DNA of 64,000 nucleotides from Pelagibius marinus (GTDB lineage: Bacteria; Pseudomonadota; Alphaproteobacteria; Kiloniellales; Kiloniellaceae): the NCBI RefSeq assembly GCF_014925385.1, contig NZ_JACSDK010000013.1, forward strand, positions 186,001-250,000. Direction: 5' to 3'. A program made the position numbers and the translations under genes. Shown here one piece after another: positions 63,885 to 64,000 of this stretch (position 1 is the first letter of the stretch; each line of letters opens with the position of its first letter). The notes under the pieces were generated by a model. The model had not been told where the DNA came from, ran no database searches, and saw only the letters and a program-made list of their open reading frames with translations.

Positions 63885-64000
63885 GCTTTATTGTTAAAGT
63901 GAAGCAATATCCGCGTCAATTCGCGAATGATTGCGAAATTGTTCGCTCCAAATCCAGCCGTAAGGATTCAAGCCACGGGGACACCCCGAGTTGTGCGGTA

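Overview
The window looks like chromosomal DNA of a high-GC, aerobic, metabolically versatile alphaproteobacterium. This rests on content only: AapJQMP-type amino-acid ABC genes, TakP-like TRAP transporters, DMGDH/MttB-family genes, LysR/GntR-rich organisation, and very GC-rich codon use in the left 12 kb. No rRNA or tRNA gene was seen, so the genus is not determined; a Rhodospirillales/Kiloniellales-like lineage is a guess.

Layout. (1) 1-6530, host-like: two convergent LysR regulators, a dimethylglycine/sarcosine dehydrogenase-type flavoprotein translationally coupled to an MttB-family methyltransferase, and a small MmcQ/YjbR protein. (2) 6566-12099: a GntR regulator divergent from a TRAP transporter (binding protein plus fused QM membrane protein) and an FMN-dependent L-lactate dehydrogenase, a 2-hydroxy-acid uptake and oxidation unit. 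(3) At 12212 the 5' end of dusA begins and is cut off after the codons for KLSVAPMMD. The same 28 bp recur at 62772-62799 with a replacement dusA start in front. The 50.5 kb between them is therefore best read as a genomic island integrated in dusA, a known integration hotspot. A second element seems to start directly after 62799.

Inside the island: hipBA (12446-14022). Then an unassigned catabolic regulon (14553-27331): fumarase-like lyase, aldehyde dehydrogenase, Liv-type ABC transporter, SDR, two-subunit molybdenum hydroxylase and a HutC-type GntR regulator, with a shared 22-bp operator-like sequence in three places. Then a gene graveyard (25956-31583) with fragments of an SDR, istB, a tyrosine recombinase, an FMN reductase and an Old Yellow Enzyme, one copy of a 143-bp repeat, and intact AraC and SDR genes. 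Then an aromatic-acid cluster (31905-40761): MarR, FAH-family hydrolase, flavin hydroxylase, TRAP transporter, Rieske oxygenase with reductase, and gentisate dioxygenase, consistent with methoxy/hydroxybenzoate to gentisate to pyruvate plus a C4 acid. Then LysR/mmsA (41278-43807). Then a GntR-controlled amino-acid unit (43879-57292): Aap-type ABC transporter, DapA-family lyase, DadA-like oxidase, aldehyde dehydrogenase, proline-racemase-family enzyme, class III aminotransferase and three SDRs. Its core matches the trans-4-hydroxy-L-proline to 2-oxoglutarate route. The right end holds decapitated HxlR and NmrA fragments, a complete IS1182-type element, an XRE antitoxin-like gene, a Fic enzyme and a small zinc-ribbon protein.

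How it works together: the island is mainly a set of import-plus-catabolism cassettes, each with its own local regulator, flanked by toxin/antitoxin-type genes at its ends. No integrase gene is visible in the window apart from a broken fragment at 27713-28012, so mobility would need an enzyme encoded elsewhere. All functions are inferred from sequence motifs and context.
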